Of a DNA stretch of 64,000 bases, positions 62,105 through 64,000 are shown in pieces. The notes beneath the pieces are model-generated. The model did no database searches. It was given only the letters and a program-made list of their open reading frames with translations, and was not told the DNA's origin. Numbering within the stretch: the first letter of the stretch is position 1; each line of letters opens with the position of its first letter. The stretch lies in contig NC_133014.1 in NCBI RefSeq assembly GCF_048564905.1, positions 11,603,136 to 11,667,135 of the forward strand, given 5' to 3'. The translations under genes and the position numbers were made by a program. Source of the DNA: Vicugna pacos. Lineage: Eukaryota; Chordata; Mammalia; Artiodactyla; Camelidae.

Positions 62105-64000
62105 AGGAATGTTTTGACTTCCCTTTTTACTACATTTAAGGATTCTTTTTAAAAAATAGTACAAATTCATTACCACTAGGTGCAAACCTCATTACCTCTC
62201 AGCCTGCTCTGATGATGTCCTTAACCTTTTCTGGTCCAAAAGGCATATAAAATAGTTTATTATGTTGCTTTAGACATGTTTTGATTATGTCAGGGCAAAA
62301 AGAAGTTCCCAGAGGGTTAAGGGAGATTGACAGTTCCATTAAAAACAAGTGTTTCGCATTATATTTAGAATGAATTGTGTGCTGCAGGAAGTGATGCCTT
62401 GGGACACAGATTTGATCTGTGCCCGCTTTCCTCTTGACTAGTTATTTATAAACTTCCTCAAAAGAATACTGATATAAACGAAATCAAAGCTGCGCGCATG
62501 CGCTTGAGCATCCAGGCGCGTCTGTGCGCGTTACAATGAATGATGAACCTAAGATTTACTGTTAGCTTTAACAGATGTGCCCCAGGTTTTAAGCCTAATA
62601 CTTTTGACGGTAGCTAAGAATTTTGTTTTTAATTTTCAGAAGGACCACCTGAGGTGAAATCTGATTTGCTTTCCTCTGGTAATTTATATGCAGATTCAAC
62701 CTTGAAAAAGCACTAAGGAGATTTGGCTGTGGTTCCTCATTGGCTATCTTAAACTTTTGTTTTGTAATTTTACTTTTCTTTGGGGTCTCTGGGTGGCATG
62801 TGGATCACAGTTCATCAAATCTAAGTAGATAAAATGGCCTTGAACTAGCTACTTCTCTGGGCATAAATACAGAGACCTTCCTTATCTATGTTTAGAATGC
62901 ATATTATAATTGTATATGTATAACTTGTCTGTCCTTAGACAATACTTTTGTCTTTTCTTTACTTAGAGATACCATATTTGTTTTTTGTTTCAGTTTTCTG
63001 TTAAAATGTCCTTTTTTTTCCTCTTAAAAAGAACAAACAACTCTGTTATAAGTCTATAGTTAGAGTTTGGGGTTTTGTGTTATTTTATTTTAGGCATGTT
63101 TCTCCCCAAGGGACACACAGGCCTTTCTGTTTCAGCCAGGTGCAGAAACAGACAACTATGGTGCTAGAGCTTTCCAGCCTCCTACCCACCCGAACATCAG
63201 ACTGCGTTCACTAAGAAGGGCCATCATAGGTGGGGGGGGGGGTCCTTTGAAAAGAATACACTTTTAATGGTTACTTGATTTGTTCACAAAGGGTCCATTA
63301 GTAGACTGTTTTAAGTATTGCTTTGTTAAAAGAGGATCCGTAATCTCTTTGAAAGATTCTCTAGTTTATACTGAAAGAGGTCTGGTCATTTTGCAGTTTT
63401 TCATTTGTACATAAACAAGCTCAGTTTTAGCCTTGGATGAGCACAATGTAAGATGGTGGTTTACTTGGAAAAGTCACTGTCAGTCATGCAGCAAGCCTGT
63501 ATTTACATAATTGCTTAGGTTAATTGCTTTTCTTTTAATTATAGAAAAGAAACAGTGCATTGACTTAATTTTGTTTTATTAATCCCTCAGCATGGCTGAA
63601 AACAATGCTGCAAACTAAATCCATTTATTCCAGCACGCATGTTGCCAAGTGAGAAATTGATTTGACTCTGTTTCATGCACATTATTTACCTACCTTATGA
63701 ATGTATATTAATCTAAGTGAAGGTAGAGTGAGTTAGTAAAATCTGTATTTTTCATCATGAATGCAAAAAGTATACTTAAAAATTTAATCTGGTAGTTTTA
63801 CTTGAGGCATTCTGTTTTGTAGGTTAAGGAAAGAAAGAATGAAATAATTATTATCTACTTGGCATCTCACTACTCTTGAGCATTAATTCACCATCTTTGA
63901 TGATCATAAATACCAAGTCACTTCAGGATTTGTTTTTTTGTCTGCATTTTCTTTTTCTTTTCAAAAAAAAATCTATATTTACTTTTAAGCATGTCACATG

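Overview
The window is a piece of a mammalian nuclear genome, almost certainly from a camelid (camel, llama or alpaca group). Two genes can be read exon by exon against the known human proteins, and the rest is introns and intergenic DNA full of mammalian repeats. The camelid call rests on eight copies of a short SINE derived from alanine tRNA, together with cetartiodactyl-type L1 3' ends and no sign of ruminant BovB/Bov-tA or primate Alu repeats.

Layout. RPIA (ribose-5-phosphate isomerase A) lies on the minus strand from about 22.95 kb leftward. Exons 1 to 8 are all present with correct phases (22849 down to 985). The last exon, about 31 residues, lies beyond the left edge. EIF2AK3 (PERK, the ER-stress eIF2-alpha kinase) lies on the plus strand. 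Exon 1 (43349-43653) and exon 2 (56947-57076) are present, and all later exons lie beyond the right edge. The two genes are divergent, with 20.5 kb between their start codons, and each has a GC-rich promoter without an obvious TATA box. The two neighbours do not share a pathway. RPIA acts in the cytosolic pentose phosphate pathway and PERK signals from the ER membrane. Their adjacency is conserved synteny (both map to human 2p11.2).

Regulatory signals. The RPIA promoter carries a ZNF143/THAP11-type motif and ETS-like sites. The EIF2AK3 promoter carries seven CCAAT boxes in about 400 bp. The PERK start codon overlaps the stop codon of an 8-codon upstream ORF (TGATG). A close match to the CTCF core lies in the intergenic region.

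Repeats. RPIA introns carry MIRs, MaLR-type LTRs, a Tigger element with another Tigger inside it, and one solo LTR. From 24 to 31 kb there is a patch of nested fossil LTRs, several placed inside an old L1. From 33.9 to 60.5 kb the camelid SINEs cluster, most with clear target-site duplications. PERK intron 1 also holds an L1 with the end of ORF2 and a pair of inverted LTR arms. PERK intron 2 holds a full-length hAT (Charlie-type) DNA transposon with a SINE in it. I found no CRISPR array, operon, bacterial gene or clearly new protein system. The most interesting points are the translational and promoter arrangement of EIF2AK3 and the nested repeat structures.
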